From Tubulanus polymorphus (taxonomy: Eukaryota; Nemertea; Palaeonemertea; Tubulaniformes; Tubulanidae), in assembly GCF_964204645.1 (NCBI RefSeq), contig NC_134033.1, positions 10,871,155 through 10,935,154 of the forward strand: a stretch of 64,000 nucleotides of DNA, written 5' to 3'. The position numbers were made by a program, and so were the translations under genes. Under the pieces are notes generated by a model. That model was not told where the DNA came from. It saw only the letters and a list, made by a program, of their open reading frames with translations, and did not search any database. Each line of letters starts with the position of its first letter. Positions within the stretch are counted from its first letter, which is position 1. Below are positions 32,151 through 45,045 of this stretch, one piece after another.

Positions 32151-32249
32151 TATGTAGACTCAATCTCCTCTTTTTCGTGGGAGCAACTCGACTCCGGACG
32201 TGTTGCATCTTCTCGTGAATTTCAACTTTATCATCGCCATCGGTAACAG

Positions 32250-32350
32250 GATACATCGGCCGCCGCCGTCGTCGTCGTCACGAGCTCTCGTTCGTAACGA
32301 CAGCAAAATATCGGCGAAAGTGTCTGCGACGATGTAGCTGTTGTTACGAG
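32250..32350 (+). promoter_or_regulatory. CpG-rich candidate 5' exon with splice donor
   Basis: GGCCGCCGCCGTCGTCGTCG and following CpG-rich bases end at TTACGAG followed by GTAAGG (GT at 32351), a near-consensus donor. No open frame of note, so it would be a 5' UTR exon of a plus-strand gene. Confidence 0.35.
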
Positions 32351-33298
32351 GTAAGGATGGTCAGCTATGTTGAGTGTGTACTTAACACCGATTTGATGAC
32401 GAGGGTTTTATTAATCCGATACCAATCGTTCTGGCAGTTATCGGACGAAGGAGTGGCTACATTGTACATACCATTGCTAAATATCTTTCTTCGTGTAACC
32501 TGTGAAGTTGATGATATTATCGGGTTGACACCAGTTCGTTTCTTTGATAATAAAAAAAATGGAGGATAGATGTAACTTTGAAAATGTTATGTCACCAGTC
32601 CAAAGTTTTGAGTATAATTCGTTGATAGTTTCAGTTTAATTTGACTCTGGACCAATTAGAGATTCCACAGTTCTGGGGTTAAATTTAATTCTGGATCTAG
32701 CTCAAAAACAATTTTTAAATTTGACTCGAGACCCAGTTCCACAGTTGTGAGTATCATTGAGGGTGCTATTGCTTAAGGTTTCATCATGTTGTCATGCTGT
32801 TTGGGGGGGGGGGTGGAGGTTTACTTCACTGAGCATAATAAGTAATGACACTTCAATGGAGTGTGATGTTCGAAGTAACTATGTATGTTTAGTTTGACTT
32901 CAATTCTATCAATACTGTAATATTTAAACTTAATACTTGTGCCAACGATTAAGATCATTTTCCGTAAAGACAAAGTGAAAATGAAATAGTAACGCCTTAA
33001 GAAATGAATTTTACGCCAAGAGATTCACCCTGTTTGTTTGTAAGTTGTCAAAATCCATCTACAGACCAACGAAATATGATAAAACGCGTGTCACAAATAG
33101 TTTTTAGAAAAGAGAAAGAAATTACGCAAAAATCCATGACAAAAGTACCCTAACAAAATGGCGGCTAATAACTGTAAAACGGTTTATTGAAAAGGATTTA
33201 CATTACAACATATATTCGGCATGTACATCATAAAAAAGAATAGTTTTCCCGTTGAACAAATTTATCTTTTCATCTTTTGTTCTTTCTTCTTGTTTTTG

Positions 33299-34608
<1,310 letters not shown>

Positions 34609-34722
34609 CTGGACCCAGTTCCACGGTTGTGAGTTAGAGTTAACTGTGAGTTAAAAATAGTTCATTTTCAATGAGTTAACTCAGGGTCAAATCTTAACTC
34701 CGAACTGTGGAACTGGACCCAG
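34609..34722. mobile_element. Foldback MITE of the GGGTCCAGTTCCACAG family
   Basis: 114 bp with ends CTGGACCCAGTTCCACGG and (reversed) CTGGGTCCAGTTCCACAG. The interior has mirrored GAGTTAACT-type blocks. Relics with the same GGATCCAGTTCCACAG core occur near 31050-31150, 32640-32760 and 58390-58500. Confidence 0.85.
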
Positions 34723-35316
34723 ATGTTTCATTTCAGCTAGTTTAAGACATCTTAGATGTCACAAGAACCAGTTGCTGCGTATTTGAACACTTGTTATAAC
34801 TAGCCCTGTAGCGTTGTCATGAAAGAATGGTTTAACTACCAGTTACGTTACCTTATCTGAGGTTGAAAATTCCACTCAATCTCTTAACATTTGAAATAAC
34901 CATCTTATCCATTTAGACAAAGGGTACAATCTCTTGAAAGAATAAGATTAGTTGCCAAACTGTTCCAAAGTACTTCAGTGCATCTTTTCCTTATGTCATT
35001 ACACCAACTCCAGAAATTTAACGCAGTTTCCATCCCTTTTTTCGATAGGTATTCAACATGCTTGATAGCCAAATCACTGAACTCGTAGCTCGTGTATGCA
35101 GGGATGAAATAGCGTTGGACAAAGTTATAAGTATTTGCCTGATCACATTGACCGTGAATGTTTCGTAGAGACTGAGCTGAAACTGGTTTGGAAGTAGGTT
35201 GAGCTCAAAGCTCTCAATGTGGAGCTGAAATGGTGTTCGAAGAAGCTTCCAGTTGAGCACGTAGTTTATAGACATGGGGCTATAGATTTTTAATTCTCAG
35301 TTGAGAACAATAAAGG

Positions 35317-35320
35317 TTAA
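35317..35320. repeat. TTAA target duplication, left (MITE B)
   Basis: TTAA immediately before the element; the right copy is at 35609-35612. Confidence 0.8.
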
Positions 35321-35608
35321 CGCTTTCAGTGCTGGCTAATTAATACCCTATAGTGCTGAAGATAATTTTAAAATTCTGAAAAATTCCGCCCTAGTGTGTT
35401 GAATAACAGGAATAGCACTATAGTGTGTCTACACCGCAGTGCAGTGTATCGTTAGTTACTGATATTTCACTATGTTTGACATGTGCTGCCATCTTTCAAG
35501 AGAAATAATTAGTAATTACTAATTAAATCAATACGCCGCAGTGCGGTGTACCAGCAAAATCCATCACCGATTCGTACACCGCACTGCGGTGTATACGCAC
35601 TGAAAGGG
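35321..35608. mobile_element. piggyBac-like MITE, copy B
   Basis: 288 bp, inverted relative to copy A at 21038, flanked on both sides by intact TTAA. Ends are CGCTTTCAGTGC and (reversed) CCCTTTCAGTGC. The 19-bp palindromes are at 35430-35448, 35532-35550 and 35575-35593. By eye the two copies align end to end with scattered substitutions and no net length change. Confidence 0.9.
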
Positions 35609-35612
35609 TTAA

Positions 35613-37555
35613 CATGCAAATATGACATCAAGCCGTTTCATCACTGGCCAAGTGGTGCGCATAATTTCACTGTTTCCCCTTTGATCTTGCCTTTTGGAAG
35701 GAGTTGTATTTCAGTCGCTAGTGAAGCCGAAACCGTGTTTGCAGGAGCTGTGAGCTATAATTGTCTTCGAACTAAGATCATGTGAGTCGGACTGAAGGAA
35801 TTATGAAGGAAATCTATTAATTCCGTGTTGGAAATCTAAATCTGTGCAGGCCGATAGTTACGATATAGTTAATGAAATGACAACGATAGATATGAAAAAA
35901 AACTTGTTGGTTTGTGATTTGAATTTTTCACTACCGAATCGGAAGTTCGTTTTTTTTATTTGCCGCGTTGTTTTCTGTCATCTTTGAGAATGATTGATGG
36001 CTGGAAGGCGAGTTGTAACGGCTTTACGTCATTCTGATTGAATTTTATGCATCGCTTGAAGGAAACCTGTTATGCAATAGTAATAGAATGTACTTTTTTC
36101 GTGCTTTTTTCTTCGTTTAATGATTGGTTCTTTTGGTACATGCTGTTGATTTTGGGCTTAGCGATTATGGCATTCTAAATAGACTGGAACTAGGGGCAAA
36201 GTTTCTTAATATGGTTTGGTTTTTTTTCGATAATACCACTACTGCTCTTCTTGGCATTCGAGGGTCAAACACTCACCACCGTTCCCCACAAACGTCAACA
36301 AACCTCAAACCCTCCAAATTGAACCACTCAGCCATATTGTTCCCCACAACTTACATCTTTAACCACTCATCATCCATACCACTCATCATCCACACCACTC
36401 ATCATCCACACCACTCGGCCTCACTACACCACACACTGCCTTATATGAACAGGTATCCCAGAGAGTCCTATATGAATTCAAAAAAATAATTTAAAACAGT
36501 TCTTAGTAAATCTGTCAGCTTTATGAATTCATGGAATGATCCTTACTGCAGGGACTAACTTCCTGTAAATGATAAGACATTTTTCACCAGTATATTCTTC
36601 TCTGGTCATTCGTAATTATTAGAATTGACAGACAGTTCATCTGTCTGTTCATATTACCATGGTTACTCATGGTTGACCTTGATTCACCAAAGCTCAAATG
36701 ATTGGTTAAACCCCCACAATGAGAATTCTGCAAAATAGATTTTCTAACAGCCATTTTGTGAAAGCTGATTGTTTTTACTTTAGATTTAAAAGAGAAAGGT
36801 ACATAATTCACTAGCAGACAGAACAGTCTGCGTATCGGGTTTCATCGTGTACATTCACAATAACTACTTTTTTAGAACCAGGGCTGATTTACCCGAGTTC
36901 AGCCTGGGGAATTTTACATTTTTCAGTCTTCACAGTAAGTATATGTAGCTGCACCTATGATCCAGGGGCCAATTTTATCGGCTGATTTCAACTGAACCCT
37001 TTACTTTTGACTTCCTTAAGTTTTAAGTTGATAATTAATGATTTATTAAATTCTGTTTGATTGCAAAGTGAGTGTTATTTAGTAATCTTTCATATCTTAT
37101 ATTCATATTTCTTGTTCAAACTAAAAAAAATTCATAATTTGAAATCAAAAGTACTTGCGACCTTTTTAAAGTGCAATCTTAACAGTTGAGTTCTTGTAGA
37201 GTCCTTATATTTTTATTGGTCTCTGCATGTACTAACTGTTCTACTCCAGGAATCACATGGAAAAATTAGGGAAAACTCGGGTAATTTTTAAATGGGCAGA
37301 AAGTGGTTGTCCTGATTATTTGAGTTAACTCGTGGTTTTGAGATTAATGTCTATAAAACTTATCCCTCCCCCCCCCTATTCAGTTAACAAATAAGATGAA
37401 AATGTGCGTATGGAAGATAGAAAAGGTTCCCAGGTGATGCTGTTTTTATGGCGCAGAATGTAATGCTTTACCCATGTTAATGAGCGGAACTGCCTTCATA
37501 AGCTTGGACTTTCTTCGAACCCGGAATCCCCCCTTAGTTACGGGCCTGATGTGAT
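35613..37555. other. Non-coding spacer with a short CATC-rich tandem repeat
   Basis: Around 36363-36420 an 18-bp unit containing CCACTCATCATCCACA is repeated about three times. Nothing else recognised. Confidence 0.4.
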
Positions 37556-37696
37556 CTTGGAATTCACTCAGTCGCTCCTATGGGGCACTGTGGTCGGGCA
37601 GCAGTGGCTCCTTGGATGACTCGGGGAGCAGTAGCTCCTTGGATGACTCGGGGAGCGGTGGCTCCTTGGATGACACGGACATCGAATCTGTCTGAT
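37556..37696 (+). other. Possible terminal exon spanning a 27-bp repeat
   Basis: A 46-codon plus frame, opened by an upstream stop at about 37553, encodes a Ser/Gly/Asp tail with the repeats SGSLDD, SSSLDD and GGSLDD, and ends DTDIESV. Three 27-bp units (37597-37677) underlie it. CAG at 37568-37570 could act as a splice acceptor. The minus strand is also open, and the repeat itself may be the whole explanation. Confidence 0.2.
37597..37677 (+). repeat. 27-bp tandem repeat, three exact-length copies
   Basis: Core AGTGGCTCCTTGGATGACTC, three units with few substitutions. Confidence 0.9.
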
Positions 37697-38600
37697 ACGA
37701 GTCAGTCAGTAAAAACATTGCATCGCATCGAGCTGTAGTCTGAAGCAAGGTTGATAAATGATGAAATAATGTTAATTACATCTCTTTCTCTTACTCCCAG
37801 ACGACCTAGCTCGGCGTGACCTTTCGTGAAGGTTGCCGTCGGAATAAAACCGAGGCCACAGCTAGTCAATTCCGTGATTTCAGCTTTGACTCGTTATTTG
37901 CTTTGTAACAATTTCTTTAACGGTAGCGCTATTTGAGGGATGACATTTTTTAACGTCCAGGTTATATGTTTTACTACGATGCAAGATATAATGATCTAGA
38001 TTAAGTTAGGCGGAAATCTATGATAATAATCCATGAATAAATTGAAAGACTAAACGATATATTGAAATTAAAACTCTACGCGACTTTAATCAAGATTAGA
38101 GCAAGATTTATGAGAAATTAGTTTCCTCTTTTGCCATATGCAAAAATAGCCGCGCGAAACGTAAAACAAATGTTTTGTTTCACTCGTCGAGAATCATCAT
38201 GAATCTTACTTTGGTGGAGTACCTGACGGCGATCACGTTACCAGTATACTGCTAGGCAAACCGGTTTACCACTCTACTCGTCAGCACGGGCAGACGCACG
38301 GCTGCTGCTCATGAATAAATGAAAAATGTATATTAGCGTTGACCAGGGACCGTGGAGCTGTACTGGAAAAAAAGTATTACCAACAGTAGCTGTCGTATGA
38401 GGTCTATAAGATAATATGTGAGAAAGTTTCAAAGTTGTGTTAACTGGTTACAGTGCAATTGTTCTTTCCATAATAATTGTCACTGTTTGTCCATGAAAAT
38501 GGTTTACCGTCTATACAGATATTTCAGTAGCTGAAATGGTAAATCACGGTGGAATGATCAGAAATATAAAACTGGTCATTCCAAAGGGCATTTCTGTAAA

Positions 38601-38725
38601 GAGGTGTTGTGGCTGAGTGGGTTAAGCCGCAAGTCTCAGGTCTCGTCAATTCAGGGTTTATGGTTTCAAATCCTGGTGGCGACTGAGTTTCTTGGTCAAA
38701 GATTCTTCTCTGGTCACTCAGTGGG
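38601..38725 (+). mobile_element. tRNA-derived SINE, copy 1
   Basis: A-box-like TGGCTGAGTGG (38610-38620) and B-box-like GGTTTCAAATCC (38662-38673), then GGTGGCGACTGAGTTTCTT and AGATTCTTCTCTGGTC. The shared non-tRNA tail in the copy at 55271 makes it a SINE rather than a tRNA gene. The right end is uncertain. Confidence 0.7.
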
Positions 38726-41700
38726 TGGAGCGAGTTTTAGAAAAAATATTCAGTAAATTTTTCAAACAAGAATTCAGATTTTCATCATTTTTTTCCTGCA
38801 GGATTCAGTTGATTTTTCGCGTTGATTGCTGGCTGCTGTGTGGGATGTTTTGTATATACGACGCACCTAACTACCAGCTCACAAATCACCTGTCATTTCA
38901 AGAATATACGATGGAGTATTTGTCTAGAATTAGCCGTGTTCTATAATCTCGTCGCGTCTCTGGTATATCCACGACAAACGAGTACCACTTATGTGCACTT
39001 TTTCTGATGCACTCAATTTTATGTTTCATCATCAATATCTTTCTGCCATTTTGCCGGCGAAAGCAATTTTTTTACTGGAGAGACATTTTTTCATTGGTAT
39101 TTTCGCTGTTTTTCTGTTTCTGATTTTCAGTTAGCCCTCGTTATATAGCATTTCATATATGTTACTCGTGGCATAATTCTATTGTGTACTGATCCACAAT
39201 CTTAGATCATACTCAGTGCTGGGCTCCAAAACTTAACCGAGGCTGGTGGACAATTTTCCCATCTTTTAGTGAGGATTTTTTGATTTGTTTGCCGTAGATT
39301 TACTCGAAGCCGTTGCGCGGAGCTTTTTTGTCACGTCGCATTTTTATGGGAAAATAATTTCGTTGAAACAGACATATTTCATGATTATCGTTTCGTTATC
39401 TTGTCAAGGTCAATAGCTATCAGCCGGCTGATTCCTACAGGACTGGCTATTAGCACCTTTTATTGCCGTGTACGAACTCCATGAGATGTGGAACATTATT
39501 TATACCCTCGCATTAGTCGTACTGATGCTGGGTAGACGGAAATAGAAGGCGTTCGTCGCGGCTTTCAGGATTTGATATCACATTTAGATCACCCATCCCT
39601 GCTTCTTTATTTGAAGGAATTCCTTAGGGTTAGAACAGCAAGAAATAAACCAGCGACGAGAACTAGACAGTTTGCTGGTTCGGTGGTCCAAAACTGGAAA
39701 CGTGGTTTACTGAAAGTATGGTGTCGGTTGTTGTGATGGTCAGTGTAGGCACGTAATAACCAATCAGCATCAGCATACAGATGACGTGACTGATGACAAA
39801 ATGGCTGACCTTTGTGTTGTCGGTTTGCTACGGCAAAACAAGTGATAGTTAACCACAAATTGGTTTCAGTTTTCCGGTTTTGTCTTGCTCTTGCTCCTTA
39901 CCAGGATTTCATCAACTATTCAAAGCTGTTTAAATTTTATCATGATTAATGAAAGTTTAAATCTACAGATCTCATTCAAACATCACAACCCCAGAAAATC
40001 TCTTGATACTCGGCGATAAATTTGAATAAGACGACCGGTATTTTTTTAGGCCACGGCGACTAGACCAACTTCAGCGTTCATGGGTTAGATCTCCACCTAC
40101 TAAAAGTGATTAATTCAAGGGGAGGGGGCGGGTGAGTTGTTCACCAGATGAAATTGAGTGCGCCTGGGGATCGTGTATTCTCTTGTCTAGTCCTTGCACT
40201 GTGCGTTGATTAAAAAATGCTGTTAATGTCGACGTCAATTAGGGCTCCATTAATGAAATTATTTGCCGCCATTAACGCTCCATGATTATTGATTCGTTTG
40301 TCATTTAGTATCGAGGATACGCACCTATATTCATTCGATCCATAACCAACCGGAAAAAAGATGGCTGACTAATGTCGCGTGATGACATCATCAAATTTCA
40401 CGTTCCTACCTAATCAGTAACAGATTAGCAGCCGTTTATCTCAAAATGTTTTCGTCTCCTAACTTTGTTAAAAATTTGACTTATATTACAGGGAAATTAT
40501 GTTTATATTGAATATTGCTGAATTGATATTTTGATATTTTTGTCACTTGTATCGATACTTTCAATGCTAATTATCGTCCGGAGTTGATGTTATGTTATAA
40601 ATATATCTGTAACATGCAGTAGAGAATTTGCTGCGTCGGATGATGATATGCTAAAGATGGTTATGAAAGTTAGAGTTGATCGATGAGATATGCATTAGTT
40701 TTTTGTTTTGAGTGTCAAGCAACAGGTTTCATACTGAGTCTTCATCGTTTATTTGATACATTAGTCATTTCTTTCAGGCAATGAACTCCTCCAAGGTCAT
40801 GCGATCCACTTGACAGACGGACAGTCAGACGTGTAGGTGTTTATATCAACTAAATCCCTTTCTGGTTACTTCCTGCATACAAAATACCGGCAGGCTGGAG
40901 AAGGTTTGTTCCATTCTATATTTCTTCTGATAACTGATTTGAGCCATAATGTAAAATTCCTGCCAACACCAAAACATGGAAAAACAAAGTATGAATATTC
41001 TTTGATAATAATAAGAAATTATTTGTTTTAGTGAACAAAAACTGATTATTTTAAGAAGATTTTACCTTTTTTGGTGCCAAAGCATAAGATCTTTGTTTTA
41101 GTGTGCCAAAATGGATTTTATTAGAGGATTTGGCTTTTTTGGTGTTCTGGTATTTAATGTCCTCATTTCATTTGCATGTCGGGAATTTAAACCAGTAACT
41201 ATAGAAACCTAATGAATTAAAGAGAGTACAGGAAATAAGTTTTGGCTATTGTTTTCCTCAGAATTTGCTGAACCTTCGTATTTTGATACACTTTTGGAGC
41301 CAGTTGTTGAAATGTTTACCGTAAGCTGGTATTTGACACAGGGATGGATACACTAGGTGATTTATATCGCTTAGTGTATCCATGTGTCTGTGTCTGCAAA
41401 TTCGTGCTAACGATCAAGATACCTGAGCCTGCAAACCAAACTTACTGATACCTGGTATCAGGCATGTTTGGATAAATATGCTGACAATTCCAAACATACT
41501 TCTAGATATCTAGTGTGTCTGCGCCAGATCCATCTGGATGCAATCAACTTTTTGATCTTAAAGAAATAGGGATTGTCCCTCTGATTTATTGGATTGGATT
41601 TGGTGTCCCTTACTATTAACCTATCACACCTGCCGGGAGCGAAACAGAACGGTGGGACGTTCTGAACTTTTACCAGCTCCAGATACAATCCGAGCATTTG

Positions 41701-41900
41701 TGTTTGATTTTAAATTCAAATATAAATTTCCACACATTGGAAATAAGAGGATCATATTTATATTGGAGCTCTGTTCATCCACGAGTACGGCTCAGTAGGT
41801 GCGATCCACCCTCGGTGAATCATTAGGGAAATTTCTAGAACTAGGAGTGGATTCTTCGCGGAAATTGCATCGTTTGTTGTCAGCGGACGTTTCAAGAAAT
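38726..41900. other. Non-coding region
   Basis: No gene recognised. Small inverted sequences such as GGATACACTA/TAGTGTATCC occur near 41345-41382. Confidence 0.4.
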
Positions 41901-41916
41901 ATCAAGTCGAATTGGT

Positions 41917-41963
41917 CACGTGATCAGTCATGTGACTGAATCGGTCACGTGATCGGTCACGTG
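41917..41963. promoter_or_regulatory. Cluster of four E-boxes
   Basis: CACGTG at 41917-41922, 41946-41951 and 41958-41963, and CATGTG at 41929-41934, each in a GTCA-GTGA context. GTCACGTGAC is the form bound by MiT/TFE-type bHLH-ZIP factors. No adjacent gene is recognised. Confidence 0.5.
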
Positions 41964-42264
41964 ACTGATACCAGTTCTCAACCGCTAGAAAAACTGCCTA
42001 ATGTGTTGAGTACGTCGTCTCACAAGTGGCAATATTCAGAATCAGGGTGATCCGCAACAATACACCTCAACATCCCCCCTGGCCCCCCGGCTTATGTGTA
42101 CAGAACAAGGCCGGTTGCTGAAAGCTTGAAATAGTTGCGCGTTTATAAATATTTTACCTCACAAAACGCAGGTAAATTGATCTCCACTCGACTGAATATT
42201 GAGTATGAAAAATTAAACCTTTTGTCGGCGTGACAAAAAGACAAATGATAGAATCGTTTGTAAT

Positions 42265-42440
42265 ACTGCATATTTCCGGCGTGCGACCGGTGAGGCTGTC
42301 GTCGTCCCCGGGGGTGATTGGATGCCGTGTTCGGTTGCCGTTATCGCAACGATACACATCACCTGTCCGGTGGTTAATGGTCCGATCGCGGCCATTAACT
42401 GACAAACTGCGTTCTTCCGTCCTCTCTCTATACGCCGTGA
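42265..42440. promoter_or_regulatory. CpG-enriched patch
   Basis: CGGCGTGCGACCGGTGAGG and following bases are CpG-dense against an AT-rich background. Short overlapping frames here are not convincing. Possible promoter or enhancer. Confidence 0.25.
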
Positions 42441-42670
42441 CTAATACAAAAAATATCCGGCACGTTTCTCAGCAGCGCGTTGCGTCTAGTCAAACTAGGA
42501 CTGACCATCAGCGTTACAGCCTGTTTCACTAAGTTAATAAGGGTTCATTTTAATTGCGCAAAGTGAAAGTTAGCAACTCCAGCGTATCTAACCATTTGCC
42601 AAATATCTATAGTGAAAATTGCCCCCGGAATTGTAAGGGACCATTCTGAATAATTTGACTGCTGCTATAA

Positions 42671-43007
42671 GGGGTTACCTTATGATACTGGTATGCAGGG
42701 GTTACCTTACGATACTCGTGTGTAGGGGTTACCTTACGATACCGGTATGCAGGGGTTACCTTACGATACCAGTGTGCAGGGGTTACCTTACGATACCTGT
42801 GTGCAGGGGTTACCTTACGATACCTGTGTGCAGGGGTTACCTTTCGATACCGGTGTGCAGGGGTTACCTTACGATACCTGTGTGCATGGGTTACCTTACG
42901 ATACCTGTGTGCAGGGGTTACCTTTCGATACCGGTGTGCAGGGGTTACCTTGCGATACCCGTGTGCAGGGGTTACCTTACGATACTGGTGTGCAGGGGTT
43001 ACCTTAC
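42671..43007. repeat. 27-bp minisatellite, 12.5 copies
   Basis: Unit core GGGGTTACCTTACGATACC. Twelve full units, all exactly 27 bp, and a 13-bp partial. Variation is confined to a few positions (ACGAT/TCGAT, CCGGTG/CCTGTG). Several frames on both strands stay open because the unit is a multiple of three. Confidence 0.97.
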
Positions 43008-43089
43008 ACACAAGTGTCTAGACAACGAGTGACATCACTCACTGTCACTGGAATAATCTTCAAATTACCGCTGGCGACCTGAGTCTCGG

Positions 43090-43560
43090 AATTAACTCAG
43101 CAGCAGCAACAAACCGCGCCCGTAGTTATTGTTACCGATCCGAAGACAAATGAGTCGTCTACGAGGTCTACGATCATACGATCGTTTAACGCCGATTGCG
43201 TCATCAATCTTTTGCTCGGTTCGGAATTTGTTCTAATCTGATTGGAACCGACGATCGGCAGCCGAACGGATGGTGGATGACGCGTTTCTTTACCCGCGTG
43301 ATTTGTAGTCGGTCTACTCGTCCTAATTGTAATGGGTTATTTATGTGTAGGGTGGACGAGCAACGATGCGCGAATAACCGGCAGGAAAATCATTTCGTCA
43401 TTGGATAATGGCCGCCGGTCAGTAACCGTCGGTAACCGTCTGCTCGTCGTCAATAACGTCGCCACTGACGACGACGTGCGGTCAATAGTTTTGATAGTAT
43501 TAAGACAAACTGCGGAACCTCGGGGGTTTCTTTATGTCGCCAGAAGACAAATTTGTAGAG
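43090..43560. promoter_or_regulatory. CpG-enriched patch after the minisatellite
   Basis: Many CpG (GACGACGACGTGCGG, GGCCGCCGGTC). No conserved coding signature. Could be regulatory. Confidence 0.25.
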
Positions 43561-43682
43561 GATTAATCAAAATGAATGAATGCAAATAATTTTTAAGCTG
43601 GAAGCTTTGTACAACTCAGCTCGGTACTTACCCCTACCTTATCCAAATTTGATAAATCATAATTGATAATTGGTTCTCAGGT

Positions 43683-43850
43683 TTCCGTGAGACCAAAAAT
43701 ACATAAATGTATTTTTGGTGAGACCCATACTCTCATACAGTCCATCGGTGTGTATCTGTCTGTCGGTATGACTGTCTGTCTGTCTGTCGGTCGGTCGGTC
43801 TGTCTGTCAGCCGGTCGGTCTGTCTGTTGGTCTGTCTATCTTGATGAAAT
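43683..43850. repeat. Hairpin followed by GTCT/GTCG tetranucleotide array
   Basis: CCAAAAATACAT and its mirror ATGTATTTTTGG (43692-43717) precede about 85 bp of mixed GTCT, GTCG and GTTG units, then CTTGATGAAATTTGGGTACA. The ordered layout suggests a dispersed element rather than a simple microsatellite. Confidence 0.6.
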
Positions 43851-44788
43851 TTGGGTACAATGTTAGTATGGGGGTTGTGCAGTGCAAAGAATAGGCGCCA
43901 CCTCGCGGCAGAACTATGCACTAAAGAATGTTTTTTCGGTGACAACCTTACAGATGACCTCATGACTGAGGGCTCGGTAAAAATTCAAAAACTGTTTTGC
44001 CAAAATTTAGCTGTTGGCCCTAGATGCAACACATCCAAAATGAAATGGGAACTAACGCATGGTTATTTCAGAGTTCAAGCCTGAGCCCAAGAATAGTTTT
44101 CAATTCTAGGGCTCCGAGAATTTCCAAATCATCGTTGACATGAATGGGTGGCTCCGGGTAAAGCTTAGAATACGACATCTGTCATGGAATCTCTTTCAAA
44201 CAACAGAAAAATCATTGTTTCTAGGTTTGTTTTTAATAGGATCGACTTATATGAATTTCGGACAATTTTGACGAATTATGTCAATCCTATTAAACTTTGA
44301 ATGGTTTTGAAAATGAATCTCATTGCAATAATATTATTGTTCTCTTATTGTCTCTGCATTTGTATGCGTATTCGTACGCATCGTGGGTGGGGGGAGGGGG
44401 TTGGCGGCTGTTTGGGGTGAGGGGTTGGGGGTATGATGCGTCACCTGTTAATCAGGTACTGCTGCATCTGACATCATTATGTACCAGTCACATTGTTATC
44501 GTATGTTGTGTGTTGACTAACGCAGTCAATGATGCTGATGACTAGTTCTTAGTTCATCTAGTGAGATGCATTGTCATTGTTTTTTTTTTTAAATCGATTG
44601 TTGCTGCTGTGAGTAACTTTCCTCTCTTTTTCATCACGGTTTGCACTGAAAAACCTTAATACTACAGATTTATAACAATACAGGAATTATTTTAGGGAGG
44701 TTGTGGGGAGAATGAGCTGTCCAATGATATTGATGTGAACGCAATCACAAGTTTGAGGTTCACTGACTGTTCAGCATTCAAATATTGG

Positions 44789-45045
44789 TCTCTCATCAAT
44801 CCAGGGTTCATTGGTTTGAATCTTGGTGTTAGTAGTCAGTCATCATTCAGTCTTTCACATTCTGGTCTCATGTATTTGGGATTCATGGGTCGCATTCTTG
44901 TGTTAGCAGTCAGTCAATTTTTCACGAATTTACTCGGCCAGTTTTACAGCTGGTTGAAGGATAAAAAATTAGTTTCAAAAAAAATATTCTCATCTTTTTA
45001 ATCCAGATTTCATTGGTTTGAATCTGTGGCATCAAAGATAGTTCT
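44789..45045 (+). mobile_element. Cluster of degenerate SINE cores
   Basis: Three stretches (about 44789-44840, 44868-44915 and 45000-45045) resemble the B-box half of the SINE at 38601 and 55271: TCAATCCAGGGTTCATTGG, GATTCATGGGTCGCATTC, AATCCAGATTTCATTGG. A-box halves are lost. Confidence 0.45.

Noticed and set aside
31737-32246. 169-codon plus frame rich in Ser, Phe and Leu
   Set aside because: It translates a polypyrimidine tract, which has few stop codons on this strand. The composition explains it.
37241-37310. Similarity to 57828-57895 (ATGGAAAAAT then AAATGGG)
   Set aside because: Too short and diverged to define a repeat family by eye; noted only as a possible old relic.
38601-38680. 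tRNA gene
   Set aside because: Promoter boxes are present, but the flanking tail is shared with 55271 and the cloverleaf does not close well by eye; a SINE fits better.
42607-43082. Repeat-protein frames over the 27-bp minisatellite
   Set aside because: Same reason: three overlapping frames on two strands cannot all be real, and none extends into conserved sequence.
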